Source: Glutinoglossum americanum
Lineage: Eukaryota; Ascomycota; Geoglossomycetes; Geoglossales; Geoglossaceae
Direction: 5' to 3'
NCBI GenBank assembly: GCA_020080175.1
Contig: JAGHQL010000008.1
Span: 184,624 to 248,623 of the forward strand
DNA length: 64,000 nt
A program made the position numbers and the translations under genes. Shown piece after piece: positions 26,267-38,513 of the stretch. Position 1 is the stretch's first letter, and each line of letters opens with the position of its first letter. A model generated the notes under the pieces. The model searched no databases, was not told the DNA's origin, and saw nothing but the letters and a program-made list of their open reading frames with translations.

Positions 26267-26899
26267 TGGTAATTCTTTGTAGTGCTAATCTCGGGTGCGA
26301 GACCTGTCCGTTTTAGCCTGTTCTTAGTCAAGGCGTAGGCGTCGATTATACATAAGGTTATGTTTTTTTTAAAAAAAAATAAAATGCCGTGTTTATCTCT
26401 TTTAGCCCGGGTATAGCTAAAAGTCCTCTTACGCCCTTCCCTTTGTCACGTCGCATCAAAGTCCAGTCCGGCCCCCTCCAGGTCCAGAAACGAGATGGAC
26501 AAAATGACGAAATCCAAAGAAAAAAAATTGAACGTTCCTTTTCGTTCCATTGTTTTTATCTAGAAAAAGCGTCCTTTCCTCTTCCCTCACGCCACACTTC
26601 CTCTCGTTACCGGCTCTCCAGGGGGAAAAAAATTCGAGCCATAATACAAACAGCCCAAAAGACGGGGAAAAAAAAAAATATCCAGACCCCGTGTATGCCC
26701 TCAATCGTCGGCTTCTCCTTCTCCCACTCCTTTCGGAGAGCAGGGAGCTAGCGGCTAATAGCCTCGATACGAGTTACAAGGACTTAGAAGATGGGGAGAT
26801 TCATTGCAGCCTTAACGGGGCTACGGCCGTCAGTTGGGTCACTGTCACAACCCCATCTCCTCTAGGGACCAGAAGAAAGTGACTGACCTCCTATCGGGG
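26267..26899. other. Intergenic region between convergent LUC7 and RGG gene
   Basis: A T8A9 tract at 26363-26379 followed by AATAAA (26378-26383) is a plausible 3'-end signal for LUC7. No gene recognised. Confidence 0.5.
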
Positions 26900-28352
26900 T
26901 CACGCGGTAGGCGTTCCTGCCTCCATCTGCTCAGCCCAAGAACCCCGTTCCACAGTCGGTGATTGCAATGGCGGAATAGCGATCTTTTTAGGGTCTTTAG
27001 CACCTATAGTGTTAGCTTTCCCCCATGAGGCCTCCTTGGCGTCTGTTTTTGACCCAGCGGATGAGCCTCCCTTGTCACTAGCTTGAAGAGGGCCTTGATT
27101 ACTAGTAGGACGTGTGGCCGAGCTTCCGTCCATACCGGGAAAAGCCCCCTCTCTCGGTTTCGTGGACATAGACCCCGGAGACCCTCCATTTGAGTTTCCA
27201 GGTTTGGGCGAATTGGATTTCTTGTGGTTCGGTCGTCGAGGAGATGATGGGGGTTTTGGGGATCCTGGCTTCGAGGCTTCTGGAGAGTTGGGCTTTTGAG
27301 GCTTTGCACTCGGGGGTGGGGGAGCGATGGGGAAAGTGAGCTTCGGAGGAGACGTAGATTTTTTATCCGGGAGACCGTTCTTAGGGCTTGGGAGCGCAGG
27401 AAACTCTGCGGTTCCACCTAGTTGGGAGATGGGGCCAGTTTCTCTCGACTTTACTGCTGTGGATCCTCCAGCAGGAAGTGCACCCCTTCCGCGACCAGCA
27501 CCTCGAGGCCCTCTCGGCGCACCAAATTCACCCCGACCTCTAGACGCAAAGTGGGAATCACCTCGGCCTCTCGGGGACGCGCCTGCAAACTCTCTGTCCA
27601 TATTACGGTAACCGCCTCTCCCTCCCACGACACCACCATGTGCGCCTCTCGAGTATGCGCTCCCGCCCCTACCGCCGGAGGTGTAGTCTTCCTCTTTCTT
27701 CTCCGCATCCCATTCTCTCCCCTCCACAGTCTTCAGCTTCCTCTGACGATTCTTCTCACGTTCGCCTTCCAAGACACGCCGATTTGCTCGTTCCTCAACG
27801 CGTTTAGCAATCTCACGTTGCTCCCGCTCTTGGAAGGAAGCTTCGTCAGCCTCCGCCCGGCGATGAGCAGCTTCAAGAGCAGCATTCCTGAGACGAACGG
27901 AAGCGAGACGGGCTTCGAGCTCTGACTCGGTGAGTTTGGGCTGAAATCGAAAGTCAGCAAAAGCTTCTAGTAAAGACTATGATCCGAATATTCGAGTATT
28001 CGACATGCAAAATGAAACACACCTTCGCAACCCCTCCAGTTGCTGTTCTATCACCGGTGGCTGCCCTGTCCCCTTTCAGCGTTCCAGCTTCCTTCCGCTC
28101 TTGCTTTTCGGCACTGGTTTCTGCTTTGGCTTCGCTATTGCCCTCAATAGTGCCTCTCCCACGCCCCCTCCCTCTGCCCCTCCCTCCGCGTTGGGTGTGC
28201 TCGCCTCTATTAGCCCGTGGCCCAGATGGGACTGGAGAATGCTGAGACTGCGTCAAGGTAGTAGGTTCAGCAACAGGTGTGAAGTCGTCATCGAAGAGGT
28301 CATCAGGCGCACGAGTTTGCGCAAACTCGTCGACTGAAAGGTCTTCGCTCAT
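26900..28352 (-). CDS. RGG-rich conserved fungal protein, putative RNA-binding
   Basis: Two minus-strand exons (28023-28352, 26900-27940) encode about 456 residues. The N-terminus is acidic ('DEFAQTRAPDDLFDDDF') and followed by an RGRGRGRG block. Exon 2 begins with a conserved helical, charged segment ('PKLTESELEARLASVRLRN', 'AHRRAEADEASFQEREQREI', 'REWDAEKKEEDYTS'), then RGG-type repeats ('GGRGGYRNMDREF', 'PRGPRGAGRGRG'), an 'AEFPALP' motif, a Pro/Ser/Lys-rich stretch and a C-terminal 'GSWAEQMEAG'. I recall this layout in uncharacterised Pezizomycotina proteins, sometimes labelled NTP-binding without good reason. It recalls ribosome- or mRNA-associated Stm1/SERBP1-like proteins, but I cannot claim homology. 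Function unknown; RNA binding is inferred from composition. Confidence 0.8.
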
Positions 28353-29202
28353 TATCGGTTATGCAGCGGGATAGCCCAGGGGCCCAACAAACGGTTGTCG
28401 GGTGTGTATTATATCTGCTCCGGAATATAGAGGTGATATATGCAGAATGATACGAGGATAAAGTGTAGTTATTGGCTACGTTAAGTGGTAGCGCAGGCGA
28501 AGTATAGTTGGACTGGGGTGAAGTAGAAGGTCTAGGATCATAGAGTGTGGATGTTTGAAGTTATTAACAGTCGTCGTAGAAGGGAGTGAAGGTTCAAGCG
28601 TGTGTAGGCAGGATATCTAACCGCAAGCTGGTCGTTCCTAAACGAGTCCAGGAACCGCCGAAATCAGACGAAGCAAGCGGGGCAGGCGCGGTAAAGAAAG
28701 ATCGACAGTAACGGTTTAAGGCAAAGAAACTCACTTCTAGCAAAACTTACTTGGGTGCGCTTGCTCTGGTTAATCGGAATTCGCCCAATGCAACATCCAA
28801 TCTCAGGTCTTCAACCGACAGCGTTCCGCCTCGGAATGGGAAATGGAGTAGAGCTAGCTTTTCCGGCCCTATGCTGCGAAAAACCGCTTCCGTACAGCTC
28901 TATATATATTGTACGGTGCGTTAATGGGCCCGTTCAAATCACATTAACGAACTCTATTATGCTTTAGACTGGAATCTCACGGCCGAGTACGGAAGTGTTT
29001 GTGGGGTGTACTGGGTGCACTGGTGTACCATATTCACAGTATGTATAACGCATCGACTCGGGTGCTGTAAGACACTAGGGTAGATTATTGTAATTATATA
29101 GTGTTGAATTGAAATGATGGGATCCCATTGCGCCCAATGATTCAATCAACGTAAGAGATTCACTCACCACCCGTAGCACTTTATACGGCTACGACGAAGG
29201 AA
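28353..29202. other. Intergenic region, no gene recognised
   Basis: 850 bases between two minus-strand genes: upstream of the RGG gene and downstream of the TAPT1-like gene. No motif-bearing frame was seen. Confidence 0.5.
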
Positions 29203-32051
29203 TCACCATATACGTTTCGCCACCATACTGTACCTACTCACGCCGCCAAAGCTTGCCTCCATCCTCACTTCCTTCTCCCTTATTGCTTTCTCCCTCTCCC
29301 TTAACACCCTTAGTCCCTCCGGGTCGTCCTTGTAGATCCACCTCCTCTTCTCTTCATTTACATCCACCATACCAAATCCCCCGAACCTCTTGCCCCTTGT
29401 GTCCACAACCTCCCTCTCGCGTTCCTTCATGCTTCTATATCTATTTCGTGAAAACCCTAAAAGCAGCATGCCCAGGACAAGCTTCGCTCCCAGCAAGAGT
29501 AGGAAAAGCCCAAGGAAAAATATGAGCATCGTCAGCAGTGCTATCACATCGTCTGTGTTCCACAGCGCTGTGATAGACCCGGATGGGCTACCGATGCCGA
29601 AGGAAGAACGTCCTAGGGCACGGCGGAGTATGTTATCGAAGTGCTGGAGGGCGTCGGTAGTGGTTGGAGACGTTGTGGATGACTCATCGAGCGAGGTAGC
29701 TGTTGACGGAATTGGGAGAGGGACGTGGGTTTCAAGGAACATGTGGTATGTTTGCAATGAGGCACGAATAAAGAGACATGACAATGGGATGACTGGAAGG
29801 CCAAGACGGCGAGTTAAATTCTGGTCTACAAAAGCCTATTCGGTGAGGTTAGCAATTACACCTCTCAAAGTCTCCCTAGGCGACAAAACCTACGTGTGAA
29901 TAGTAATCCTTTGCTAGAACATCTAAGAATCGACCGTAAATAGCCGGGCTAGTGTTGTTGAACTTTGTGATGTACGCGTGTTTCAACCAATCCACAAGCA
30001 TTTCGCTACCAAGAACGAGAAGAAAAGGGCCTATAACCTGGCCTGTCCACTTTGGAAAGATTGTGAAGCTCCTTGGAAGGATATTTCCGCCCGTTAGGGG
30101 AATGCCGTTGGTAACGCTGGCTCCAGAATCGCCTGAACTACCCACCCCAGTTCCAACCTCGATAAGGTTTCGCGATGCAATAATCAGGAGCATGAGCCAC
30201 AGCTGGAACCGTTCTACTATATCGGCACATGTGAGTTGAAAGAGATTCTCCTTTTCAAATCTCTTGAAGACAGTCGACTTAATTTCCACAAACTGGTTCG
30301 ACAGAATTAGAGCCAATAAGGCGTTTGAATAGGAGTTCACGGCCACATTGAGTGTAATGACCTGGTAGAAAAGCGCCACGGCATGAATCACATTGTAGCT
30401 AAGTGCTAACAAGAGCATCCCAAACGGCCGGAGAATCTTGCTTCTACCGTCAGGCTTGCGCTCAAGAGTCTCCTTGGAGAAAAGGCACTCAAACACGTCT
30501 TGGCCAAGAGCAGCGAGTAAACGATCGCTAACCTGCAAGGTTCATTTCAGCTACAGAGTGATTCATAGCGGGTGGAGCCACACCAACCTCGAGTACATTG
30601 TATATGACGTATAGCTTAATAGCCGCCTGCCCGCGAATGCTGTGATACATCCGGCTAGCGTCAAACCACATCAGTAAGTAGCAGCTGAAGATCACCACTA
30701 GACCTTTCAATAGATCGGCCTTGTGGCTTGGGAGCAACGCAGACGGAATTGATTTTGATCTCTTGCGGCCCTGAGCCGTTCCACCAGGCCTGGGGTGATC
30801 CGCTGGAGGATGAGGGTGAGAGTGCACAGCATTGCCATTCTCTGGAGCAAGGAGCATAGAACTACCAGCGTTAGGCTGAAGCTTAGGATTCAACCCAATT
30901 TGAGGCCGGGTGGCATCCGATAACGTCGGAGCAGAGTGCGATGCCGTACTCGCAACCTTTCGCCTTCGTCTCCTCCACACTCTCCCAACTCCTAGGTATA
31001 TGAACTTTGTAATTTCCTTTATCTCATTCACAAGGCTTTCACCGCACCATCGCGCAAGCATACCCAGTGCTTTAAGAAACCGCAGCGGTAGGATCGTAAA
31101 GGAGTATAGCCAAGAATCAAGACAAGCAAGCGCTCCAAACCATAGGACTCTTTCGAGCTGCGGGGCAAGTATAAGAAAATTTAGAATTCTCTCGAATGTA
31201 ATCTTCGAGGATTCATATAGGAGATCGCTCGTAGCTGAATGATGGATATACAGTGACGAAGGCTTAGTAGACGAAAGTTCAAGTTGGAGGTAGATCGGGA
31301 TCGAAAGCGGGGGTAATGGAATTGAGGAGGGTAGCATGGGTGACGGAGGAGGAACCGGAGAAGGAGGTGGCTTAGAGCTCGGAAAGGGATTATGTACAGC
31401 TGGGTGCCTTGGTATATCGACCTGCAGCTGCGCACGGTTGCCATGTTTTGGTGATGAATAGTGATGTGCGGCCCCATTGGACCGCACTGTAGAGTTTTTT
31501 CTCCGAATGGAAGGAGGAGTTGACACAGCTCGAGCAGAGAATCCAGACCTAAAGGCGTTATGAGTTGTCTGGCTATCTTTGGTGGTTGAGCTAAGCAATC
31601 TTGGTTCGACAACCCTTGCCTCTGCTAGGTTTACTATGCCATCCACAAGTCTCCCAGCGTTGGCTCTTCCCTCACTACCGTCTTTAGAGTTCGGCTTAGT
31701 AGTCCCTCTTTGGCCACTCAAGCCTACATCCTCAAAGATCGAGATCGAAGGGGTCACTAGAGGAGCTACGTGAAGTGGTAACGACTTCGGAGACGACGTG
31801 AGGCGGGCAATGCGGTCAGGCGAAAGTTTAAGCACCTTTCTCTCATTCTCTGACCCGTTGTCTTTCGATAGCGAGCCGTCTTCAACATACAGCTCTGAGC
31901 TCCATGAAGATGTCCTGGACATCTGAGAAAGTGCTGGGGAAGGAAGCTGTTCATTGTCGAAGGGTGAAGGAAGTAAAGTTCCTATGGACGGTATGGATGA
32001 CAACTGGTTCCCCGTTGCCGACTCCTTACCAGCCTCTTCGGCTTCACTCAT
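29203..32051 (-). CDS. TAPT1/Emp65-family (DUF747) membrane protein
   Basis: Three minus-strand exons (30588-32051, 29894-30532, 29203-29835) encode about 911 residues. The first ~270 residues are Ser/Pro-rich and disordered. The DUF747/TAPT1 domain follows, with several membrane helices and family motifs: 'FERILNFLILAPQLERVLWF', 'DLLKGLVVIFSCYLLMWFDA', 'YHSIRGQAAIKLYVIYNVLE', 'SDRLLAALGQDVFECLFS', 'GMLLLALSYNVIHAVALFYQ', 'LTCADIVERFQLWLMLLIIA'. A final hydrophobic segment near the C-terminus is 'VIALLTMLIFFLGLFLLLLG'. Yeast Emp65 and human TAPT1 are ER or ciliary-base membrane proteins; Emp65 acts with Slp1 to protect ER proteins from degradation. A basic low-complexity loop (encoded around 30720-30990) interrupts the domain. 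It is divergent from the DNA methyltransferase gene. Confidence 0.9.
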
Positions 32052-32902
32052 GTTGGTAGCTTCAGGAGAATTTCCCCGGGGCTTTTGTCGGCCATGCGGG
32101 GTGCATTAGGTGTATGTTCTAAAACGCTTGAACATTCGGGAACAGCGCACAGGCCACTTGAGTAGTCAGCAGCATCACGGGTACTTGCCCAATAGTACGG
32201 GAGGAACCCAGTCCGACCCATTAGGGTAAACATGTATGCACCAGTCCAGCCTCCAGGAAGTGCCTATGGTTATAAGAGTTTATCTCAAACCACAGACCCT
32301 AATATAACGGTGGCCTTCGGGGGTATGCCCCCAGTTATGGAGACCTCTCCCCAAAATGTGCAACTACGATGATACTTTGTTTTAAACTTTTTCGTAGCAT
32401 TTGAGGAATTATCCCTTCCAATAAATACATTACTTCAGAGGTTACCCTAACCCTAAATGTGTTTCCCAGGAGTCCCCCAAAACATATATATACACTCTAT
32501 AACTCATTGGTGGCCCCCAGAGGAATGCTTGAAGTTTAGACTTTTCTCACCGGCATGCGCAACTAATGCCGACAACATTTCGCGTTGACTTCGATAGAGA
32601 GTAGGGGTTTATTTAGAAGTCAATAGTGCAAGATGCCACCGTACTGGGTTAGAACTATTTAGCTATAGGCGCTCCTATGAGGCATAGCGTTGTAGTTAAA
32701 TGATTCTGCCACGGTACTTTTGACTAGCGGAGTGGTGGTGTTACGGGGATAAATAACACCGCTTTCAGTTTTCTATTTTCGCGCTAGGTGAAGTGTAACC
32801 TGGTAAATAAATACTCAATCGCGTTTTGCAACTCCAACATCTATGTAGATAAATATTTTAGCAAACCGGATCCCTACTGTGTCTGGATTTCTCTATGCAG
32901 CC
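32052..32902. promoter_or_regulatory. Upstream region shared by TAPT1-like gene and DNMT1 gene
   Basis: 851 bases between divergent start codons, with no recognisable gene. The middle part (32320-32870) is AT-rich relative to the flanking coding DNA. No specific factor site can be supported. Confidence 0.4.
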
Positions 32903-35900
32903 ATGCCATCACTCGTTAATTCAGATGAACTGGAAGAGACGTCTATTGTCAACGAAGCAGCTTTCAGAAGGAGCTTCAAGATTATATTCTCAGAGTTCCC
33001 TGGCATGAGCTGTGGTAAATATGTTCCCCCAATTGTCACCTCTATTATGATTTGACTATCTATATAGGCAAAATATATGATGCGTTAAGGTCAACCAGTC
33101 CTCAGTGGGACCAAATGGCTGCAATTGCGGATATAAGGTCACAGTTAAAAAGCAGCTCGGAGGTTTCCAATGGCGCTGCAGGTGCTGGTTTGATGGAAGA
33201 GGCCTCATCTACTAAGAGGGACATGGAGAGCTTAAGAGGGAAGCGGAAAACAACCGGGTTTTCCGATAATTCTGACAATGATATTGAGAAATCGGAGAGA
33301 AGGGTTGCCTTGCGCCCTTCCCTGAGAGCCAACGTTTCCAGATACATCACAAGCCCTGATGAGCTTATTGAAGATGAGCGGCTAGCCGTCATTGATGAGG
33401 ATCGGGATGAAGAAGATACCACGGAGCTCGGTGGTTTTAATGATGAATCATTGCCTTGCCGGACGTTGACTGAGTGGACGTTATTCGACGAAGAGCATGG
33501 ACAAAAACTTGTTGGCCTGGAGAAAATTGGCGAGGAGGGTTGCGACATCCGTGCAGTTGGAGTAGTTCGTCCTGTAGTTCTCGACATGCACCAGCTTCAC
33601 AGTTCTCGAGAACAGGATGAGGAGGATGATGAAATTGATGGTTGTGATGACAATGGCGAGCTCTCTGAGGATAGCGGCCTTAAGAGTCCAAGCAAAGGCC
33701 ATCAGATACTTCGACTAAGTGCCATTTTTCTGTGGGAAGTCGTGATGCAGGGTGACGGGGGATTGTGAGTCGAAAAGGTTCTAATATGCTGTCTCTTTGG
33801 GCACTAATGATCAATAGCGAAATATGGCTCCGGACTCAGTATGCTTTCTATCATCTCCTGAAGCCCTCCGAACAGATTCTTCCCTTTGTCGAAGGCATTT
33901 TACGACGCCTGTCATTGTCCTCAATAATCATATCAACTTTAGAAACGAGCCCTGATATTTCTACGGAAGACTTTCTCACACAACTTCAGGCCAAGTCTCT
34001 GCCAGCTCAGACTGTGGTCGGCATCTTGTCTTCATCCCAGGCGCCAGCAGAACAGGCAGAGTCAACCGGGTCTCTCTGGTTGACCAGATTTTCCTTTCCG
34101 GTGAGCTATATAAAGAAAGAAGCCCAGTACCTCCTAGGAGAGCTTTCTGCCTACATTGATTCGGGTCTAGATTCAGGCGAGACTATAGGGATGCTAGAGG
34201 CTCCGCTGCTTACATACATCACGAAACTGGCAAAAAATAAGCAGCTTTCCTTCGGAACTGACACCAGAGCCCCAAATCGCCGTGCTGGAGGGAGAAATAT
34301 CAACGATAGAGTACTGCTCCACGAGAACCCTACCACAGTCACTGAATGGATTGGACGACTGGCTGGTGGTTTGTTCGTGCGGACATTGCTTGTGACTGAT
34401 GGAGGCGATGCGGTTCGGACCTCCCCTGGAATCGAAGCCGCCGCAGGAGTAGATCAAGAACTTAGTAGTAAGCGCGGTGGTGAAGCTATCAAGTCGTTGA
34501 TCGACATTACCTGTGATCCTAAGGTTGCCAGACGCGAGGCATGGGAAGGGAGAGGAGAGACCCACAGCGTTAAATGGGTTGGGAATGCAATTTGGCGGAA
34601 CCGCACTGAACGAAGGACAGGTTATATTGCTGCAGATGTGGATGGGGATATAATTCGTGTTGGGGATTGCGTCGCGATTAGGCCTGGTGATGATAATCGT
34701 GGTGTTGCGCGACGGAAGGCAGGAGCGGATAATCTAGCAGATATTTGGTTTGCCCGAATTGCTTACCTATTTGAGGAGGATGGCGAAATGCTCGCACACT
34801 TCCGATGGTTCAGTCATGGAGGCGACACCTGTCTTGAGGAAACTGCGGGTCCTAGAGAGTTGTTTCTTTTAGATTCTTGCGATGACAATCCCCTGGAGAC
34901 AGTTGCAGGGAAGATTGACGTTGACTTTGCTGGTAGGAAAACGAGTGATGATAGTGGCGGACTTGGTGTAGTAGAGCTTGGAAGAGATTCCGGAAAAAAC
35001 AAATTTTTCTACCGCCTTTGGTACGATGAAGAACAAGGATGCTTTGAAGATGCGGCTATGCACGAAAGTCACTCTGATTGTGATTCTGCCTCTGGGACCG
35101 AGCATCAATTCTGCGTAAGCTGCGAAGCAGTCAGGAGGAAACAGGGGCTATCAGAACCATATGCAGAGGGCGGAGATTTATATTTCGGAGGACAGCAATA
35201 TCGAGTCCTTGATTTCGTGTATATTCTCCAAGGTTCGCCCGACGAGCCCTACGAAATAGGACAGATCCAAGAGTTCGCAATGGCCGACTTACCGGAGCAG
35301 CGTGAAGGGGTCCATAAGGGCAAGAGGGCTGACGGAGTTCACGTGAAGTTGCTAAAGCGTTACGACGGTTTGTATCGAGGTCATTACGCTCAGCTTCAAA
35401 ACGGCGAACCTCCGAGCACCAGGGACAACAGACGTCTCTACTTCACTAATAAGAGTGTGTTAGTCCCCGTTTATCGGTTAGAGGGCAAATGTATTGTCAA
35501 GCATATTGATGATATCGATGACCTGAATGCCTTCAAGGATCTCGATGATACTTTCTACGTTGCAGACAAACTCTCCCTACGGGCTAGCAACCGAGAGGAG
35601 CATCTTACCTCAGAAGTAGAGAGGCTTGATCACGCTGAAGTCTCCTTTTCGGATGCTACAGCATCTGAGTTCAACGAGGCACAGGAGAGGTTGGATACTT
35701 TTATGTCTGAAGGGCGGAAGCTCCGAGGCATGGACATCTTTGCGGGTGCCGGAGGATTGAGTATTGGCTTGGATCGGGCAGGAGCGGTGAAAACTGAATG
35801 GGCCATCGAATTCTCAAGCGCTGCAGCTCTCGCATTCAAGTCTAACCTTCCTAGCGTCAAGGCATGTTTTGTTGCTCCGGCTACAAAGCCCAGGGACGCT

Positions 35901-37500
35901 AACGATCACCTCAGGTCTACAACCAGGATGCGAATCTCTTGCTAAACAGGGCAATCAAGGAAGAAGCGGGATCTAGGCTAGAGGAACTTATTGACTTTCA
36001 GGGAAAGAAGACGCCACCAATGCCCAAACGGGGCGAGGTAGAGTTCATATATGGCGGGCCTCCTTGGTATGTTCACGGCTATTCTCATAAAGTATAAGTT
36101 ACTGAATATCCACAGTCAGGGGTTTTCAGGTATCAACCGTTTTAAAAAGACTAATGACATCAAAAACTCTCTAATTGCTACCTACCTCTCTTACGTCGAC
36201 TTTTACAGACCCGAATACTTCCTGCTAGAAAACGTAAGAGGCCTGTTGGTCCACAAGCTTGGTGGACAGCAAGTCGGACAGAATAGGCAATCTGGGGGGA
36301 TTCAGATGGGAACCGTGAAGTATGCATAGGCTGATGCGCTACCGTTGGCCTGCCGCTGATCCATTTCCAGGTTCATCCTAAGGGCACTTACATCTCTGGG
36401 CTATCAGGCGAAGTTCTCTGTCCTACAGGTAAGGCTCTATCCCCTACCACCTGAAAAATCACAAAATAGGCATGGTAACTAAGTACACAAGGCCGGTGAG
36501 TTTGGGGCTCCTCAATCTCGACGACGAGTCATTTTCTGGGGCATAAGGCCTGGCTTGAAGATGCCAATGTTCCCTCAGCCCACCCATACATTTCAGTCCA
36601 AGACCTCCAGTACGTCGATCAATTTACCTAACGGAGTCAAATTCTCGACAAAAACTCGTCGAGGAGCCCCCCTCCCAATGACAACTGTGGCTGATGCTGT
36701 GTTGGACTTGCCACCATTCGAATACGTGAATCCTCATATCCAGTATCCTGCAACGCCCGAACAAGCAACTGAAGAAACGGCCCGTAGAAAACGAATCGTC
36801 CAGTTCAAGGTTCGCTCAAGTGACCGTTGGGTGGGTAGGGAGGAGCAGTCATATGCATATCCACCATTGTCAGAGTACCAGCGAATGCTACGCAAGGGCG
36901 TATCAAACGACGGGGTCCGTTGTCACTTTACACGGCCGTGGAATGATATGGTAACAGAAAGAATTTGCTCAATACCTATGGTTCCTGGGGTAGACCATAG
37001 AGCCCTACCGGAAAAATTGAGGCCTTGGTGCTTAAGCGATCCAAAGAGTGCTGCTGCGAGACACAACTTCTGGCCTGGCTTATTTGGCAGGTTGGATTTA
37101 CAAGGCGCATTTCAAACAGCTCTAACAGAAGTGCATCCAAACAACAAACAGGGTGTAAGGATCCTTCCCCTTCTTCTTTTCATGGGGCAATAACCTTCCG
37201 CGACGAACCCACGCATCACCATACAAGAGATTTTACTGACGTGTTTAATAGCGGGTTCTACACCCAACACAGCACCGAGTTATCAGCGTGAGGGAACATG
37301 CGCGATCCCAAGGCTTCCCTGACAGCTACATATTCGCTAGTGACTCAGATCGGGTGAAGGATATGTATCGACAGGTCGGCAATGCTGTGCCCATACCAAT
37401 GGCTTACGCATTGGGACTAGAGCTTAGGAAAGTCTTCATGGAAAGATGGTTCCAAGAGGGGAGAGCCGATGCTAAAAGCAAGGGCAAGGCGAAAGCATGA
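32903..37500 (+). CDS. DNMT1: DNMT1/Masc2-type DNA (cytosine-5) methyltransferase
   Basis: Eight exons (32903-33014, 33068-33764, 33818-35861, 35915-36066, 36116-36319, 36371-36428, 36492-37154, 37252-37500) encode about 1392 residues. A replication-foci-like region spans ~168-400 ('[19 protein letters not shown]', '[16 protein letters not shown]'). BAH1 is at ~530-650, then a CxxC pair ('[13 protein letters not shown]'), BAH2 at ~723-860 and the catalytic domain from ~907. Catalytic motifs are complete: I '[17 protein letters not shown]', IV '[14 protein letters not shown]' with the nucleophilic Cys formed across an intron, VI '[10 protein letters not shown]', VIII '[10 protein letters not shown]', and X '[14 protein letters not shown]'. 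Motif I resembles DNMT1/Masc2 rather than DIM-2. Such enzymes methylate CpG or maintain methylation; Masc2 is the Ascobolus example. Intron 3 (35862-35914) has a GC donor. No break was seen. Confidence 0.92.
35862..35914 (+). other. GC-AG intron in the DNMT1 gene
   Basis: The donor reads AAG|GCATGT and the acceptor CCTCAG|GTC. Only the GC donor keeps phase 0 and joins 'NLPSVK' to '[10 protein letters not shown]', as expected between methyltransferase motifs I and IV. The one nearby GT (35866) would break the frame. Confidence 0.8.
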
Positions 37501-38513
37501 CCAGCCACTTAGATGAATGGACTTCCATTCTAGACACGCATTCTCGGGTGTTGTTATAGGGAGTTTGTTTTCGAGACTCCGCTGTTTCATTGTTTTGGAT
37601 GTTCTACCACCACCAGCATATGCAAATACCAAAATCAGTTTATTGCGCAACAGAGTTATGGGGACTAAAGGTAAAGGACCGGGTAGCCCGAACGCAAACG
37701 GGCTTCATGCAGGGTGGACTCTTATGGCTCGGGGCATGCCGCTAGAAAAATAAAAAGGGTGGAAGTACTTGTACTCACGGGAGCAGAGTAGAATAAAAAA
37801 TTGTGGCATTCGAGAAATTATCCTAATAAATGTTCTTTCAAGTTTTCCATATCACGATGTTGCCCTGTAAGTCTGTCCGCCTTAGTGCTACCGTTGTACC
37901 ACGGCGTACGTGGTTGGGGAAATGTCCTATGGCCACTAGGCACGCCCCAAGGAGTGTAAAGGGAATAGCTCAAGGGAAAACACTCGAAAACCCCTTTTAC
38001 ATGATTTCTTTGTTGCTTTAGACCATTAGAAATTACGAACCGATTCAATTGATGGGAACTGGCGGTAATGCGATTCAAATCATGTTATTTCCCGTCCCAA
38101 GGCCATGTACACAGGCTCTCGGACTTTCAACGTCATTGGGTTTGCTGTGTGTATGTACTGTATGTGCATTGCATGTTGGTACGTTACAGAGGCTGTAGCT
38201 ATTTCTAAGCGCTTTGGGGATCTCCCTCAGGGGCAAGGGTGCCCAGCTAGTGCCTTTCCTATTAAGAACACGGCATCGCCACTTTTTTTTTCGACCAGTG
38301 AGAGCATTGTCGCGCAGTTTGGTCACAATCCACCAAACTGTCCACGCGCTGAGCTTTATTGTCTGTTATACCTGGTCTCGACTCCCCCACGCCCGATGCG
38401 CACCAAGTTAAATAGTTTAGGATAATCCGGTCGTGCTTTGCTTTAGTTTCTGCCCGTAGGTCTGGGTTCAATCTCCTGTGGCGGGTGCGACTTGGCTTTC
38501 TACAGTACCACCA
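37501..38513. other. Intergenic region between DNMT1 and DUG2
   Basis: About 1 kb without a supportable gene. Open frames on both strands are short and without motif. Confidence 0.5.
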
